Of a stretch of DNA of 64,000 nt, positions 41,147 to 51,063 are shown in pieces. The translations under genes were made by a program, and so were the position numbers. The notes beneath the pieces were generated by a model. That model was not told the origin of the DNA. It did no database searches and saw only the letters and a list, made by a program, of their open reading frames with translations. Source of the DNA: Nevskiales bacterium (GTDB taxonomy: Bacteria; Pseudomonadota; Gammaproteobacteria; Nevskiales; Nevskiaceae). The number at the start of each line of letters is the position of its first letter. The first letter of the stretch is position 1. The stretch covers positions 186,001-250,000 of the forward strand of contig JAQVDP010000004.1 in the NCBI GenBank assembly GCA_028698335.1, written 5' to 3'.

Positions 41147-42319
41147 TCAGTGCGCTCCCTGCGCGGCGAGGTCGGCGATCGCTCGGGCCGCACGTTGCGC
41201 GGCACCACAGCGCAGCTGCCCGCGCACGGCGTCGAATGCCCGCACCTGCCGTTGCCGGACCGCGGCATCCGTCAGCAGGGCCGTGACTTCGGCGGCGAGG
41301 CGGTCCGGACGCGCCTCGTCCTGCAACAGCTCCGGCACCACCGGCGCATCCGCGAGCAGATTGGGCAGGCTGACATGGCGGGTCTTGAGCAGCCCCAGTT
41401 TGAGCATCAGGAACGCGGTCAACGCCGCGCCGCGATAGGCGACCACCATCGGACGCCCGAGCAGCAGGGCTTCGAGGGTGGCGGTCCCGGATGCCAGCAG
41501 GACCACGTCGGCCGCCTGCATGACCTCCCGCGAACGCCCGTCCACCACCTGCCACCGACATCCGGGCGCGTGCTCGGCGATCGCAGCTTCGATCGCAGCG
41601 CGCAGCGCCGGCTTGGCCACCGGCGTCACGAAACGCACCTGAGGCACCTGCTCCGCAATCAGCTTTGCGGCTTGCGCAAAGGGCCCGCTCAGATAGCGGA
41701 TCTCCGACCCGCGGCTGCCCGGCATCACCGCGACCACCGGCTCCGCGCCGACCAGCCCCAGGCTGCCGCGCACCGCTTGCGGATCGGGATTCGCCTCAAG
41801 CGTATCCGCCAGAGGATGGCCGATGAAGTCGGCCGCCACCCCATAGCCCGCGTAGAACGCAGGCTCGAACGGGAACAGACAGAGAATCCGGTCGACCGCC
41901 CGTGCAATCGTCTTGACCCGGGAACGCCGCCACGCCCAGACCGTGGGGCTGACGACGTGGATCGTGCGGATGCCGGCTTCGCGCAGCCGCCGTTCCAGAC
42001 CGAGATTGAAATCCGGCGCGTCAATCCCGACCACCACATCGGGGCGCTCCCGGAGCAGACGCTCGACCAGCGCGCGCCGCAGCCGCAGCAGGCGTGGCAG
42101 TTCCCGCAGGACCTCGGCCAGTCCCATGACCGACAGCGCGTCGATCGACTCGATCGGCTCGCAGCCTGCGGCGATCATCCTCGGCCCGGCCACGCCGTAG
42201 CTCAGAGTATCCGGATGTTCGTGCCGGAGCGCCTCGATGATGGCGCCCCCGAGAATGTCGCCGGACAGTTCGCCGGCAACCCACGCAATCCGCAACGGCC
42301 GCCCGCTCGCCGCTCCCAT
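41147..42319 (-). CDS. lpxB: Lipid-A-disaccharide synthase
   Basis: GT19 glycosyltransferase that joins UDP-diacylglucosamine and lipid X, 390 aa, peripheral on the inner membrane. Typical: AGELSGDILGGAIIEAL, GIDAPDFNLGLERRLREAGI, VSPTVWAWRRSRVKTI, LFPFEPAFY, FIGHPLAD, LPGSR-like MPGSRGSEIRYL and ASGTATLEALLLGRPMVVAYR. The ATG at 42319 lies 7 bp after the lpxA stop; the open frame further upstream overlaps lpxA and is rejected. Confidence 0.97.
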   Translation of the reverse strand: MGAASGRPLRIAWVAGELSGDILGGAIIEALRHEHPDTLSYGVAGPRMIAAGCEPIESIDALSVMGLAEVLRELPRLLRLRRALVERLLRERPDVVVGIDAPDFNLGLERRLREAGIRTIHVVSPTVWAWRRSRVKTIARAVDRILCLFPFEPAFYAGYGVAADFIGHPLADTLEANPDPQAVRGSLGLVGAEPVVAVMPGSRGSEIRYLSGPFAQAAKLIAEQVPQVRFVTPVAKPALRAAIEAAIAEHAPGCRWQVVDGRSREVMQAADVVLLASGTATLEALLLGRPMVVAYRGAALTAFLMLKLGLLKTRHVSLPNLLADAPVVPELLQDEARPDRLAAEVTALLTDAAVRQRQVRAFDAVRGQLRCGAAQRAARAIADLAAQGAH

Positions 42320-42326
42320 GGCGGCG

Positions 42327-43106
42327 CTAGCGCGCCAGCGCGCGCTTGGAGGACTCGATGAACGCCAGGATCTGCGCCACGTGCGGGGAACGCTGCGCGA
42401 TCTCGCCAAGCTGCAGCTTGACGTCGCTCATCAACGCTCCGGACAGATAGACCCGCTTGAACGCGTCCTTGATGGCCCCGATGTCCTCTGCCGAGAATCC
42501 GCGCCGCTTGAGCCCCTCGGTGTTGATGCCCCGAGGACGCGCCGGCTGCCCTTCGGCGATGACAAACGGCATCAGGTCGCGCAGGACCACGGCGCCGCCG
42601 CCGGTATAGCTGTGCGCGCCCACCCGGCAGAACTGGTGAACCAGCGTGTATCCCCCCAGGCCGACGTAGTCCTCGATCGTGACGTGGCCCGCCAGCGTGC
42701 TGCCATTGGCCAGGATCGTATGCGACCCGACGATGCAGTCATGCGCGATATGAGCCTGGGCCATGACCCAGTTGTCGTCGCCCAGGCGGGTCAGGCCCTG
42801 ATCCTTGAGCGTGCCACGCTGGATCGTGACGTACTCGCGGATCGTGTTGTTGTTGCCGATCTCGACCCGGGTGTCATCGTCGTCGCGTGCCGACTTGTCC
42901 TGGGACAGCTCGCCCAGCGACGCGAACTGGTAGATCCGGTTGCCGCGGCCGATGCTCATCGGCCCGCGCAGGACCACGTGCGGACCGATCCACGTGCCTT
43001 CGCCGATGCTGACGTTGGCGCCGATGATGCTGTACGGCCCGACCTCCACGCTGGGGTGCAGCTGCGCCGTCGGGTCGACGATGGCTGTCGGGTGAATCCC
43101 GCTCAT
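42327..43106 (-). CDS. lpxA: UDP-N-acetylglucosamine acyltransferase
   Basis: First enzyme of lipid A synthesis, 259 aa. A left-handed beta-helix of hexapeptide repeats starts at [25 protein letters not shown]. Catalytic His in [30 protein letters not shown] and the helical C-terminus ([11 protein letters not shown]) follow. The start overlaps the fabZ stop (ATGA). Confidence 0.97.
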   Translation of the reverse strand: MSGIHPTAIVDPTAQLHPSVEVGPYSIIGANVSIGEGTWIGPHVVLRGPMSIGRGNRIYQFASLGELSQDKSARDDDDTRVEIGNNNTIREYVTIQRGTLKDQGLTRLGDDNWVMAQAHIAHDCIVGSHTILANGSTLAGHVTIEDYVGLGGYTLVHQFCRVGAHSYTGGGAVVLRDLMPFVIAEGQPARPRGINTEGLKRRGFSAEDIGAIKDAFKRVYLSGALMSDVKLQLGEIAQRSPHVAQILAFIESSKRALAR

Positions 43107-43573
43107 GCCGCGTCGGCCTTCGCCGCCCGCTTGGCGTCCTTGAGGACGCACATCAGCTCCGCCGAGCAGGCCATTTCGCCGTCCACGGTGGCTTCGGCGC
43201 TGAACTTCCACAGGTCTCGTTTCTGCTTCTCCAGGCGCACCCGGAAGCGGAGCTGATCGCCGGGCACCACCGGGCGCTTGAAGCGGGCGCCATCGATCCC
43301 GGCGAAGTAGAGGATGAATCCGGAATCGGCCCGCAACCCCGATTTCTGCACGGCGAGAATGCCGCAGGCCTGCGCCATCGCCTCGAGCATCAGCACCCCC
43401 GGCATCGTCGGCACCCCGGGAAAATGCCCCGGAAAGAACGGCTCGTTGAACGTCACGTTCTTCAGCGCCAGCAGAGTGTTGCCGTCATCCTCGATCGACG
43501 TCACCCGGTCGACCAGCAGGAACGGATAGCGATGCGGCAGCATCTCCAGAATGTCGCGGATGTCATACATCAT
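43103..43573 (-). CDS. fabZ: 3-hydroxyacyl-ACP dehydratase FabZ
   Basis: Dehydratase of the fatty acid elongation cycle, 156 aa, hot-dog fold. The catalytic pair is in [22 protein letters not shown] (His and Glu); [11 protein letters not shown] is the N-terminal signature. The ATG at 43573 has the ribosome site GAGGAT at good spacing and overlaps the lpxD end by 11 bp. The C-terminus is slightly longer and Lys/Ala-rich. Confidence 0.97.
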   Translation of the reverse strand: MMYDIRDILEMLPHRYPFLLVDRVTSIEDDGNTLLALKNVTFNEPFFPGHFPGVPTMPGVLMLEAMAQACGILAVQKSGLRADSGFILYFAGIDGARFKRPVVPGDQLRFRVRLEKQKRDLWKFSAEATVDGEMACSAELMCVLKDAKRAAKADAA

Positions 43574-44627
43574 CGAGCGGATCCTCGTTATGGTCGGTCT
43601 CTCCACCGCTGAGCCGATGTTCAATTTCTTTGACGCGCTGTTCGAGCCGCCCCAGACGCTTGACCCGGGCCACCGTACGACGCCATTCGCGCGCCTCGTC
43701 CAGCGGCAGGCCGGAGCCGTACACGCCCGGCTTGGTGATGGCGCCAGTGACCATCGCCCGCCCCAGCAGAACCACATCGTCGGCCACTTCGATATGTCCG
43801 GTGATGCCGACGGCGCCGCCGATCATACAGCGGCGCCCGATGCGTGTGCTGCCGGCGATGCCGGTCGCCGCTGCGATCGCCGTGTGCTCTCCGATGACGC
43901 AGTTGTGGGCAATCTGGATCAGGTTGTCGAGGCGGGCACCGTTCTCGATGATCGTGTCGTCGATCGCACCGCGATCGATGCAGGTATTGGCGCCGATTTC
44001 GACGTCGTCGCCGATGCGGACGCTGCCCAGCTGCGGGACCGACTCCCAGCCCTCCGGCCCGTGCGCGTTGCCGAAACCACGGCCGCCGACGACGCATCCG
44101 GGATTGAACTGGCAGCGTGCTCCGACGCGGACCCTCGCGCCGATGAAAACGTTGGCGACGAGCCGACATCCGTCGCCGATGACGGCCTCGCGCCCGATCA
44201 CACTGTTCGGCCCGACGAAGCAGCCCGCGCCGACGCTCGCGCCGGCCTCGATGACCGCGCCGGGCCCGACGTGGCAGCCGGCGCCGATCCGCGCGCTCGG
44301 ATCGACGCATGCACGCGGGTGGACTCCGGGCTCGAAGTCACGATCGGGATCGAACACCGCGGCAATGCGCGCGTAAGCCAGATACGGATCGGCCGCGATC
44401 AGCGCGGGGACCGGCGCCTTGTCGGCATCCGCCTGGCGCAGGATCACCGCCGCGGCATGCGTCGCCGACAACTGCGCACGCAGTTTCGGATTCGACAGAA
44501 ATGAAATTTTTCCGGGGATCCCCGGCGCCAGATTGCAGACGCCATCGACGGTCACGTCGGCGTCTCCCTGCACCGCGAGCCCGAACCGCTCGGACAGCTC
44601 CCGCAGCGTCACGCAGGTCGAGGTCAT
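43563..44627 (-). CDS. lpxD: UDP-3-O-acylglucosamine N-acyltransferase
   Basis: Third lipid A acyltransfer step, 354 aa. An N-terminal uridine-binding domain ([13 protein letters not shown]) is followed by hexapeptide repeats forming a left-handed beta-helix, with catalytic His in [13 protein letters not shown], then a C-terminal helical tail. The N-terminal part is followed by [19 protein letters not shown] terminator-like hairpin separates it from skp, unlike the usual uninterrupted skp-lpxD order. Confidence 0.97.
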   Translation of the reverse strand: MTSTCVTLRELSERFGLAVQGDADVTVDGVCNLAPGIPGKISFLSNPKLRAQLSATHAAAVILRQADADKAPVPALIAADPYLAYARIAAVFDPDRDFEPGVHPRACVDPSARIGAGCHVGPGAVIEAGASVGAGCFVGPNSVIGREAVIGDGCRLVANVFIGARVRVGARCQFNPGCVVGGRGFGNAHGPEGWESVPQLGSVRIGDDVEIGANTCIDRGAIDDTIIENGARLDNLIQIAHNCVIGEHTAIAAATGIAGSTRIGRRCMIGGAVGITGHIEVADDVVLLGRAMVTGAITKPGVYGSGLPLDEAREWRRTVARVKRLGRLEQRVKEIEHRLSGGETDHNEDPLDDV

Positions 44628-44647
44628 CGCTCCACCTTCCTTCCACG

Positions 44648-44682
44648 AAAAAGGCCGGGTTGAGCATACGTCAATCCCGGCC
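44648..44682 (-). terminator. Intrinsic terminator-like hairpin between skp and lpxD
   Basis: On the minus strand a GGCCGGGATTGA arm (44671-44682) and a TCAACCCGGCC arm (44653-44663) form a stem of about 11 bp (one bulge) around a 7-base loop, followed by five T (44648-44652). It lies about 50 bp after the skp stop and 20 bp before the lpxD start, so it could reduce read-through to lpx genes. Confidence 0.75.
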
Positions 44683-44731
44683 GTCCGGCCGCTGACCGCG
44701 CCCCGCCGCAGCGGGGCCAGGCCGGCTTGCT

Positions 44732-45241
44732 TTACTTGCTCGCCTTGAGGCGCTTGAGCACTTCGTCGGTGATATCCAGCGCGTCGTCCGAGTACACCGG
44801 GTTCTCGATGACCACCATCAGACCCCGCTCCTTGGCGACGTCGTCGATCACACCCTTGATCTTGCCCATCATCTCGACGAACAGCTGGCGCTCACGATTC
44901 TGGCGCTCTTCCTGGAACTGGCGGCTCTTGTATTCGAAGTCGATCTTGCGCGTGTTGAGATCCTTCTCCTTCTTCGCGCGATCGCCCGCCGACAGCAGCT
45001 CGGCTTCCTTCTTGAAGGAGTCGATGTCCTCGGCCAGCTTCTTGGCCTCGGCCTGCAGGTCGTTCGCGCGACGCTCGAACTCCTGCTTCATCTTGTCCTG
45101 GCCGGTCTTGAACTGGGGCGACTGCTGCACCAGCTCGTTGGACCTGATCGTCGCGATCTTGTCGATCTGCGCCATCGCCGGCCCTGCCATCAGCATCGAT
45201 GCCGCCAGTGCCGCTCCTGCAATCGTCTTAACCATCCTCAT
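44732..45241 (-). CDS. skp: Periplasmic chaperone Skp/OmpH
   Basis: Trimeric jellyfish-shaped chaperone for outer membrane proteins, 169 aa from the ATG at 45241. A signal peptide (MRMVKTIAGAALAASMLMAGPAMA) is followed by a short beta region and a long charged coiled coil (about 40-125, KKEAELLSAGDRAKKEKDL) forming the tentacles, ending in VIENPVYSDDALDITDEVLKRL. ATG 45253 is an alternative; a GAGAG ribosome site fits 45241 better. Directly after bamA, as in most gammaproteobacteria. Confidence 0.93.
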   Translation of the reverse strand: MRMVKTIAGAALAASMLMAGPAMAQIDKIATIRSNELVQQSPQFKTGQDKMKQEFERRANDLQAEAKKLAEDIDSFKKEAELLSAGDRAKKEKDLNTRKIDFEYKSRQFQEERQNRERQLFVEMMGKIKGVIDDVAKERGLMVVIENPVYSDDALDITDEVLKRLKASK

Positions 45242-45300
45242 CGTATCTCTCATCAATCGTATTTGTAGTGAACCCCTGCCCGCCTTTCGGCGCCGCACCA

Positions 45301-47607
45301 TCAGAAACCCGATCCGAACGTGATCTGGAAGCGATCGGTACGATCACCCTCCTGCTCGTTCAGCGGGAATGCATAACTCATGTCCAGCAGCCCCAGGAAC
45401 GGGGTGAACCACGAGAAGGCAATACCGGCCGACTGGCGCAGCTCGTTGAACTCGAAGTCACCCGGCTCGGCAAACACGTTGCCGATGTCAAAAAACGCCG
45501 ACAGTCGGGTCGAACGGCCGTCGCTCTCGATCGGCAGCGGAATGATCAGCTCGGTCTGCGCCGTGGTGCGCAGCTTACCACCGTAGGGATTGCGATACGG
45601 CGTATCCAGCGGTCCGAGCGAGCCATCGCGATAGCCACGGACGGTGCGCGGTCCACCGGCGAAGAAGTTCTCGTACGGCGGCACGTCGCCTTCACCGCCA
45701 TATGAATCGACATAGCCGATCGAGCTGTCGAGCTGCACCGTGAACCGGAACGGCAGCGGCAGGTATGCCTGCGTCCGGTAGGTCAGGGTGAAGTACTCGA
45801 TATCGCTGCCCGGCACCGCGATGTCGGCACTCAGTGACTGCAGCGCCCCGCGTGTCGCGAAGAACGTACGGTTACGCGAGTCGTAGCTGATGCCGGTGCG
45901 CAGCTGATAGGTCGAGAAACGCGTCCCGTTGCGCACCACGAACGCCAGCACTTCGTCGGAGGTCGTCCCCGGGAAGGTCTCGAGGGCGACGTCTTCGAAG
46001 CCCACACCGGCACGCAGCGCCACGTACTCCGACAGCGGAATGCCATACGTCAGGTTGGCGCCGAGAATGTTCGAGTTGAACCCCGACGAGAAGCGGATCA
46101 CCGATTCCGATTCGCGATAGGTCAGCGAGATCGACTGGCTGATGCCGTCCGACGTGAAGTACGGGTCGGTCCAGCCCAGGTTGATGCTGCGCGAGATCGT
46201 GTTGTTCTCGATCGACGCATTGACCCGGTTGCCGGTTCCGAGGAAGTTGGTATGCGTCACCTGGCCGGTGATCAGGAACCCCTGCGAGCCCGAATAACCG
46301 ACGCCGAACTGCACCGAACCGGGCGGACGCTCCTTGACCTTGAAGCTGACGTCGACCAGATCGTCGGTGCCCGGAACCGGGCGGGTATCGACTTCGGCCT
46401 CCTCGATGAACGGCAGGCGCGCGAGGCGGACGCGCGAACGTTCGACTGCGGACTTCGAGTACGGCGCCGCTTCGAGCTGGCGCATCTCGCGCCGCAGGGT
46501 CTCGTCGTTGGTGCCGGTGTTGCCGGTAAAGGTGATGCGACGGACGTAAGCGCGCTTGCCCGGCTCGATGACGTAGTTGATGCTGACCTGTTCGTTGTCC
46601 TCGTCGATCTCGGGGACCGGCGTGACCTTGGCGAAGGCATAGCCGACATCCGACAGCGCTGCCTCGATCCGGTCGGCCGAGTCGGTCGCCTGCTTGCGTG
46701 AGAACGTGTCGCCGGCGCGGGTCGTGGTCAACGCCTGCAGGAACCGCTCGTTGAGGATGGTCTCGCCGGAGAAGCGCCGGTCCTTGACCGTGTAGATCTT
46801 GCCTTCGTCGACGTTGACCGTGATGTAGATCGCTTCCTTGTCAGGCGTCAGCGCGACCTGGACGGAGTCGATGTTGAACTTCAGATAACCGCGGTCCTGG
46901 TAGTACGACTGCAGTTTCTCGAGGTCGCCGACCAGTTTCTGTTTGGAATAGCGGTCGCTGCGCTGGAACGGCATCCAGTTCGTCGCGCGCTGCTCGAACT
47001 GATCGATCAGCTCCTCGTCAGTGAACACCTTGTTGCCGAGGATGTTGATGTCCTGGATCTTGGTGACCTTCCCTTCGGTCACCTTGATGTCGAGGCTGAC
47101 CCGGTTGTTGGGCTCCTCGGTGACCTTGGAATCGATGGCGACGTCGTAGAACCCGTTGGCGTAGTACTGGCGACGCATCTCCTGCTCGACTTGGTCGAGC
47201 AGTTCGCGGCGGAACAGCTCGCCCTCGGTCAAGCCCAGATCCTTGAGCGACTGGTTGAGTTCGTCCCCGCCGATCTTGTCGTTGCCCTCGATCTCGAACT
47301 TCGAGATCGCCGGCCGCTCCTGCACCTTGATCAGCAGGACCGACCCGTCGTGTTCAAGGGCCACATCCTGGAACAGCCCGGACCCGTAGAGCGTGCGGAT
47401 CGCCTGGCGGGCGGTCGCACTGTCGACCTTGTCGCCCACCGCCAGCGGCAGGTAGGTCAGCACGGTACCGATCTCAAGGCGCTGCAGCCCCTCCGCCTTG
47501 ATCTCGGAGATCGTGAAGGGCTCAAAAGCGCTCGCCTTGAAACTCAGCGCCAGCGCTGCGATCGCGCAGGCAATGGCGGTCCTCGGAAATCTCGTTTTGC
47601 TTCTCAC
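45301..47607 (-). CDS. bamA: Outer membrane protein assembly factor BamA
   Basis: Central component of the BAM complex that inserts beta-barrel proteins, 768 aa. Signal peptide (about 1-27), five POTRA domains (about 28-425, e.g. FTISEIKAEGLQRLEIGTVL) and a 16-strand barrel with the conserved loop-6 motif VRGY, ending in ITFGSGF with the C-terminal Phe. The start is a GTG at 47607 with a GGAA ribosome site. It lies between rseP and skp. Confidence 0.97.
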   Translation of the reverse strand: MRSKTRFPRTAIACAIAALALSFKASAFEPFTISEIKAEGLQRLEIGTVLTYLPLAVGDKVDSATARQAIRTLYGSGLFQDVALEHDGSVLLIKVQERPAISKFEIEGNDKIGGDELNQSLKDLGLTEGELFRRELLDQVEQEMRRQYYANGFYDVAIDSKVTEEPNNRVSLDIKVTEGKVTKIQDINILGNKVFTDEELIDQFEQRATNWMPFQRSDRYSKQKLVGDLEKLQSYYQDRGYLKFNIDSVQVALTPDKEAIYITVNVDEGKIYTVKDRRFSGETILNERFLQALTTTRAGDTFSRKQATDSADRIEAALSDVGYAFAKVTPVPEIDEDNEQVSINYVIEPGKRAYVRRITFTGNTGTNDETLRREMRQLEAAPYSKSAVERSRVRLARLPFIEEAEVDTRPVPGTDDLVDVSFKVKERPPGSVQFGVGYSGSQGFLITGQVTHTNFLGTGNRVNASIENNTISRSINLGWTDPYFTSDGISQSISLTYRESESVIRFSSGFNSNILGANLTYGIPLSEYVALRAGVGFEDVALETFPGTTSDEVLAFVVRNGTRFSTYQLRTGISYDSRNRTFFATRGALQSLSADIAVPGSDIEYFTLTYRTQAYLPLPFRFTVQLDSSIGYVDSYGGEGDVPPYENFFAGGPRTVRGYRDGSLGPLDTPYRNPYGGKLRTTAQTELIIPLPIESDGRSTRLSAFFDIGNVFAEPGDFEFNELRQSAGIAFSWFTPFLGLLDMSYAFPLNEQEGDRTDRFQITFGSGF

Positions 47608-47630
47608 CGGGTTCCGATTTTGTTTAATGA

Positions 47631-48986
47631 TTAATTCAACAGGCGCACGATATCGTTATAGAACGCCACGCTCATCAGCAGCGCCAGCAACGTCAGCCCC
47701 AACCTTTGTCCCGCCTCTTGGGCACGTTCCGACACCGGCGAACCCTTGAGCGCCTCAACGGCGTAATACAACAGATGCCCCCCGTCGAGGACCGGCACCG
47801 GCAACAGATTCAGCACGCCCAGGCTAATGCTCACCACAGCCATGAAGCTGAGAAACGACACCAGTCCCACCTGTGCCGAATACCCAGCCACCTGAGCGAT
47901 CTGAATCGGGCCACTGACGTTCTTCACCGAGACGTCCCCGGTGACCATCCGCCAGAGCATTTTCAATGTCATCGACGCGATCCGCCACGTCTCGATCGCA
48001 GCCTTTGGCAGAGCTTCGAACGCGCCGTATCGGTTAACAGCGCGCAAATCCTGCCATAAGTCCCCGGGGTTCGCCACGGCCGCGCCGAAACGCCCGTGGC
48101 TGTCGGCACCCTCGCCGACCCTGCCGATGATGACGGTCAGGCTCAGCTCGCGTCCGTCACGCAGCACGTCGACCTTCACCGCCTCGCCGGGATGCGCCTG
48201 CAGCCAGCGCGCCCATTGCTGCCACGACTCGATCTCGACGCCATCATGGCGCAACAGCGTGTCGCCGGGCTCGAAGCCCGCCTCCGCGGCCGGCTCGCCC
48301 GGCAGGACCTGCTCGAGCACCGGCGGCAACGGCGGCTGATACGGGATCATGCCCAGATCGTCGAACAGATACTCGGGATCGACACGGACCGCGCTCAGGT
48401 CCAGGACGGTGTCGCGCAGCTGCCCGTCGGGGCGTTCGACGGTGATGTCGAGATCGGCCCGGTCGAGTGCATTCTCGATCAGCACCGTGCGCAATTCCGC
48501 CCAGGTATGGACCGGCTCACCGGCAACCGCGACAACCTGCTCCTGCGCCTGCAAATGGGCCTCCGCGGCAACGGTGCCGGCGGGTGGCTCGCTCAGGATC
48601 GGCTTGATGCCCTGGACCCCGATCACGAATACCGCCCAGTACAGCAGAACCGCGAGCGCGAAGTTGAACAACGGCCCCGCGGACACGATTGCCATGCGCC
48701 GCCACACCGTCGCGTTGTTGAACGCGAGCGGCCGGTCGCCCGGCGCCACCGCCTGCTCGCGCTCGTCGAGCATCTTGACGTAGCCGCCGAGCGGGATCGC
48801 CGAAATCACCCATTCGACGCCGTCGCGGGCACGGTGCCGCCACAGGGGCTTGCCGAACCCGATTGAAAACCGCAGCACGCGCACGCCGCACCGGCGCGCC
48901 ACCCAGTAGTGGCCGAACTCGTGAAACGCCACCAGAACGCCGATCGCAACGACGAAACCGCCGACTGAGCGCAGCACCTCAAGCAT
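47631..48986 (-). CDS. rseP: RIP zinc metalloprotease RseP
   Basis: Inner-membrane site-2 protease that cleaves RseA-type anti-sigma factors in the envelope stress response, 451 aa. The zinc motif HEFGH is at 22-26; two PDZ domains occupy the periplasmic centre (GTVAAEAHLQAQEQVV, AEAGFEPGDTLLRHDG); the third ligand region is PVPVLDGGHLL near the end, with flanking TM helices. The start overlaps the dxr stop by 8 bp. Confidence 0.96.
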   Translation of the reverse strand: MLEVLRSVGGFVVAIGVLVAFHEFGHYWVARRCGVRVLRFSIGFGKPLWRHRARDGVEWVISAIPLGGYVKMLDEREQAVAPGDRPLAFNNATVWRRMAIVSAGPLFNFALAVLLYWAVFVIGVQGIKPILSEPPAGTVAAEAHLQAQEQVVAVAGEPVHTWAELRTVLIENALDRADLDITVERPDGQLRDTVLDLSAVRVDPEYLFDDLGMIPYQPPLPPVLEQVLPGEPAAEAGFEPGDTLLRHDGVEIESWQQWARWLQAHPGEAVKVDVLRDGRELSLTVIIGRVGEGADSHGRFGAAVANPGDLWQDLRAVNRYGAFEALPKAAIETWRIASMTLKMLWRMVTGDVSVKNVSGPIQIAQVAGYSAQVGLVSFLSFMAVVSISLGVLNLLPVPVLDGGHLLYYAVEALKGSPVSERAQEAGQRLGLTLLALLMSVAFYNDIVRLLN

Positions 48987-50157
48987 CCAGAGTCTCCATC
49001 GCTATCCGACGTGCCCAGGCATCGACGCCCAGGATCGCTTCGAGATCGTCTCCCTGCGGCAGGGCTTCCCGCCCCATCGCCTCCAGGCACCCCGCGATCA
49101 GGGGCGCAATCCGTCCGTACGGCAATCGGCCGTCCAGAAACGCTTGGACAGCGACTTCGTTGGCTGCGTTCAATACATTCGGCGCGGCGCCGCCGCTACG
49201 CAGCGCCTGCCGCGCCAGCCCCAGACAGGGAAACCGGCGCTCGTCCGGAGCCTCGAACCGCATCCGCGCCAGCGCCGGCAGATCGAGCCCGCCGACACCC
49301 GATTCCCAGCGCTCCGGAAACGCGAGCGCGTGCGCGATCGGAACCCGCATGTCGGACTGCCCGATCTGCGCAAGCATCGAACCGTCGACGTATTCCACGA
49401 CCGAATGGATCGCGCTCTCGGGATGGATGACGATCTCGATGTCCGGTTCGGCCACCGCGTAGAGGACCGATGCCTCGATCAGCTCCAGACCCTTGTTCAT
49501 CATCGTCGCCGAATCCACCGAGATCTTCGGCCCCATCACCCAGTTCGGATGCCGGACCGCCTCCGCCGGCGTCACCGACGCCAGCGCCTCGAGCGGCGTT
49601 TCGCGGAACGGCCCGCCGGACGCGGTCAGGATCAGCTTGCGTACACCGCGCGGCGCGGAGCCGCAGCGGCTGCCCGCGGGCAGACACTGGAAGATTGCGT
49701 TGTGCTCGGAATCGATCGGAACCAGCGTGGCGCCCGATCCCGCCGCCGCCGCCAGCAGCAGCTCCCCGGCCATCACCAGCGGCTCCTTGTTGGCGATCAG
49801 CACGCGCTTACCGGCATGCACCGCAGCAAGAGTCGGCAGCAGGCCCGCGGCGCCAACGATCGCCGACATCACCTGGTCGGCTTCGTCGAGCGCGGCAAGC
49901 ACCGAGACCGCCTCGGGACCTCCGGACACCTCGCAGCGCAGCCCGGCTTCGCTCAATCGAACGGCAAGGGTCCGCGCGGCCGCCGCGTCCGCCATGGCCA
50001 CATATCGCGGGCGGAATTCCGCCACCAGAGCGACCATGGCGTCGACGTCGCGATGTGCCGTCAGCGCCAGGACCGAGATGCGGTCGCGGTGGCGACCGGC
50101 GACGTCGAGCGTATTGCGCCCGATCGTACCGGTTGCGCCGAGAACCACCAGCTGCAT
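48979..50157 (-). CDS. dxr: 1-deoxy-D-xylulose 5-phosphate reductoisomerase
   Basis: Second MEP-pathway enzyme, 392 aa, forming MEP with NADPH. The Rossmann motif is VVLGATGTIGRNTLDV at the N-terminus; NKEPLVMAGELL, SEHNAIFQCL, LTASGGPFRE, HPNWVMGPKISVDSATMMNKGLE and the C-terminal helical domain are typical. The ATG at 50157 begins exactly at this motif; the open frame upstream overlaps cdsA. The position between cdsA and rseP is the Pseudomonas order (in E. coli it lies before uppS). Confidence 0.96.
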   Translation of the reverse strand: MQLVVLGATGTIGRNTLDVAGRHRDRISVLALTAHRDVDAMVALVAEFRPRYVAMADAAAARTLAVRLSEAGLRCEVSGGPEAVSVLAALDEADQVMSAIVGAAGLLPTLAAVHAGKRVLIANKEPLVMAGELLLAAAAGSGATLVPIDSEHNAIFQCLPAGSRCGSAPRGVRKLILTASGGPFRETPLEALASVTPAEAVRHPNWVMGPKISVDSATMMNKGLELIEASVLYAVAEPDIEIVIHPESAIHSVVEYVDGSMLAQIGQSDMRVPIAHALAFPERWESGVGGLDLPALARMRFEAPDERRFPCLGLARQALRSGGAAPNVLNAANEVAVQAFLDGRLPYGRIAPLIAGCLEAMGREALPQGDDLEAILGVDAWARRIAMETLDA

Positions 50158-50162
50158 CACCG

Positions 50163-50975
50163 CTACAACCCCGTCAACTGCAGACCCAGCACCATCACGG
50201 GCGCCGCCGCCAGGATGCTGTCGACCCGATCGAGGATGCCGCCGTGTCCGGGCAGAATATGACCGCTGTCCTTGACGCCGACCATCCGCTTGAACATCGA
50301 TTCGGAGAGATCGCCGATGACCGATGCAACCGCGACGATCAGCGACAGGCCGAGCAGCGCGGCGACCTGCGCCGCGCCATAGACCTCGAACACGAAAACG
50401 CCCGCCGTCAGCGCCCAGGCGGCGCACAGCAGCAAGCCGCCCAGCGCGCCCTCGATGGATTTGCCCGGTGATATTTCAGGGGCCAGCTTGCGCTTGCCGA
50501 ACGCGCGCCCGGCCAGAAACGCACCGGTATCCGCGGCAAACACCAGGAACAGGACGAACAACAGGCGCAGCGGGCCGTTGGGCATCGCGTGCAGGGTGGC
50601 GACGGCGTTGATCGCGGAAACGATCAGCACCAGTCCCAATGCCCCCATCAGCACCGCACCGGGGCGATGCCGCTGCAGATTCTGTGGATAGCCCGCAAAA
50701 ACCAGCGGCGCGGCCAGCCACCAAGGCACTGACGCGACCGAGACCAGCGCATGCGCGGGCACCCGCCAGGCCAGCCCCAGGCATCCCAGCGCGATCGCGG
50801 CGTACAGCGCGCGCCGCCCCACGGTGGTCCACCCCATCAGCGCCGCCCACTCCCAGGCGATGACGCCGCCAACCGCCGACAGGACCCCGTACAGCCATGC
50901 CGTCGGTGCAAACCACACCAGGGACAGCAGCAGCGGGAGCAGAACCAGCGCCGTGGCGACGCGCTGGATCAGCAT
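50163..50975 (-). CDS. cdsA: Phosphatidate cytidylyltransferase
   Basis: Integral membrane enzyme making CDP-diacylglycerol for all phospholipids, 270 aa with seven or eight TM helices. The family signature is complete at the C-terminus: SESMFKRMVGVKDSGHILPGHGG, then ILDRVDS. The ATG at 50975 (MLIQRVATALVLLPLLL) has an AGGG ribosome site; the open frame runs to 51140 but the extra residues are not family-like. 5 bp before dxr. Confidence 0.95.
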   Translation of the reverse strand: MLIQRVATALVLLPLLLSLVWFAPTAWLYGVLSAVGGVIAWEWAALMGWTTVGRRALYAAIALGCLGLAWRVPAHALVSVASVPWWLAAPLVFAGYPQNLQRHRPGAVLMGALGLVLIVSAINAVATLHAMPNGPLRLLFVLFLVFAADTGAFLAGRAFGKRKLAPEISPGKSIEGALGGLLLCAAWALTAGVFVFEVYGAAQVAALLGLSLIVAVASVIGDLSESMFKRMVGVKDSGHILPGHGGILDRVDSILAAAPVMVLGLQLTGL

Positions 50976-51063
50976 GCCGCCACCCTGCACCCGTCCTGCG
51001 GGCATGGACGCAGCGGCTGCAACGCACAGTAGATAACCCGGACCTCGTCTCGCATCACACGCC

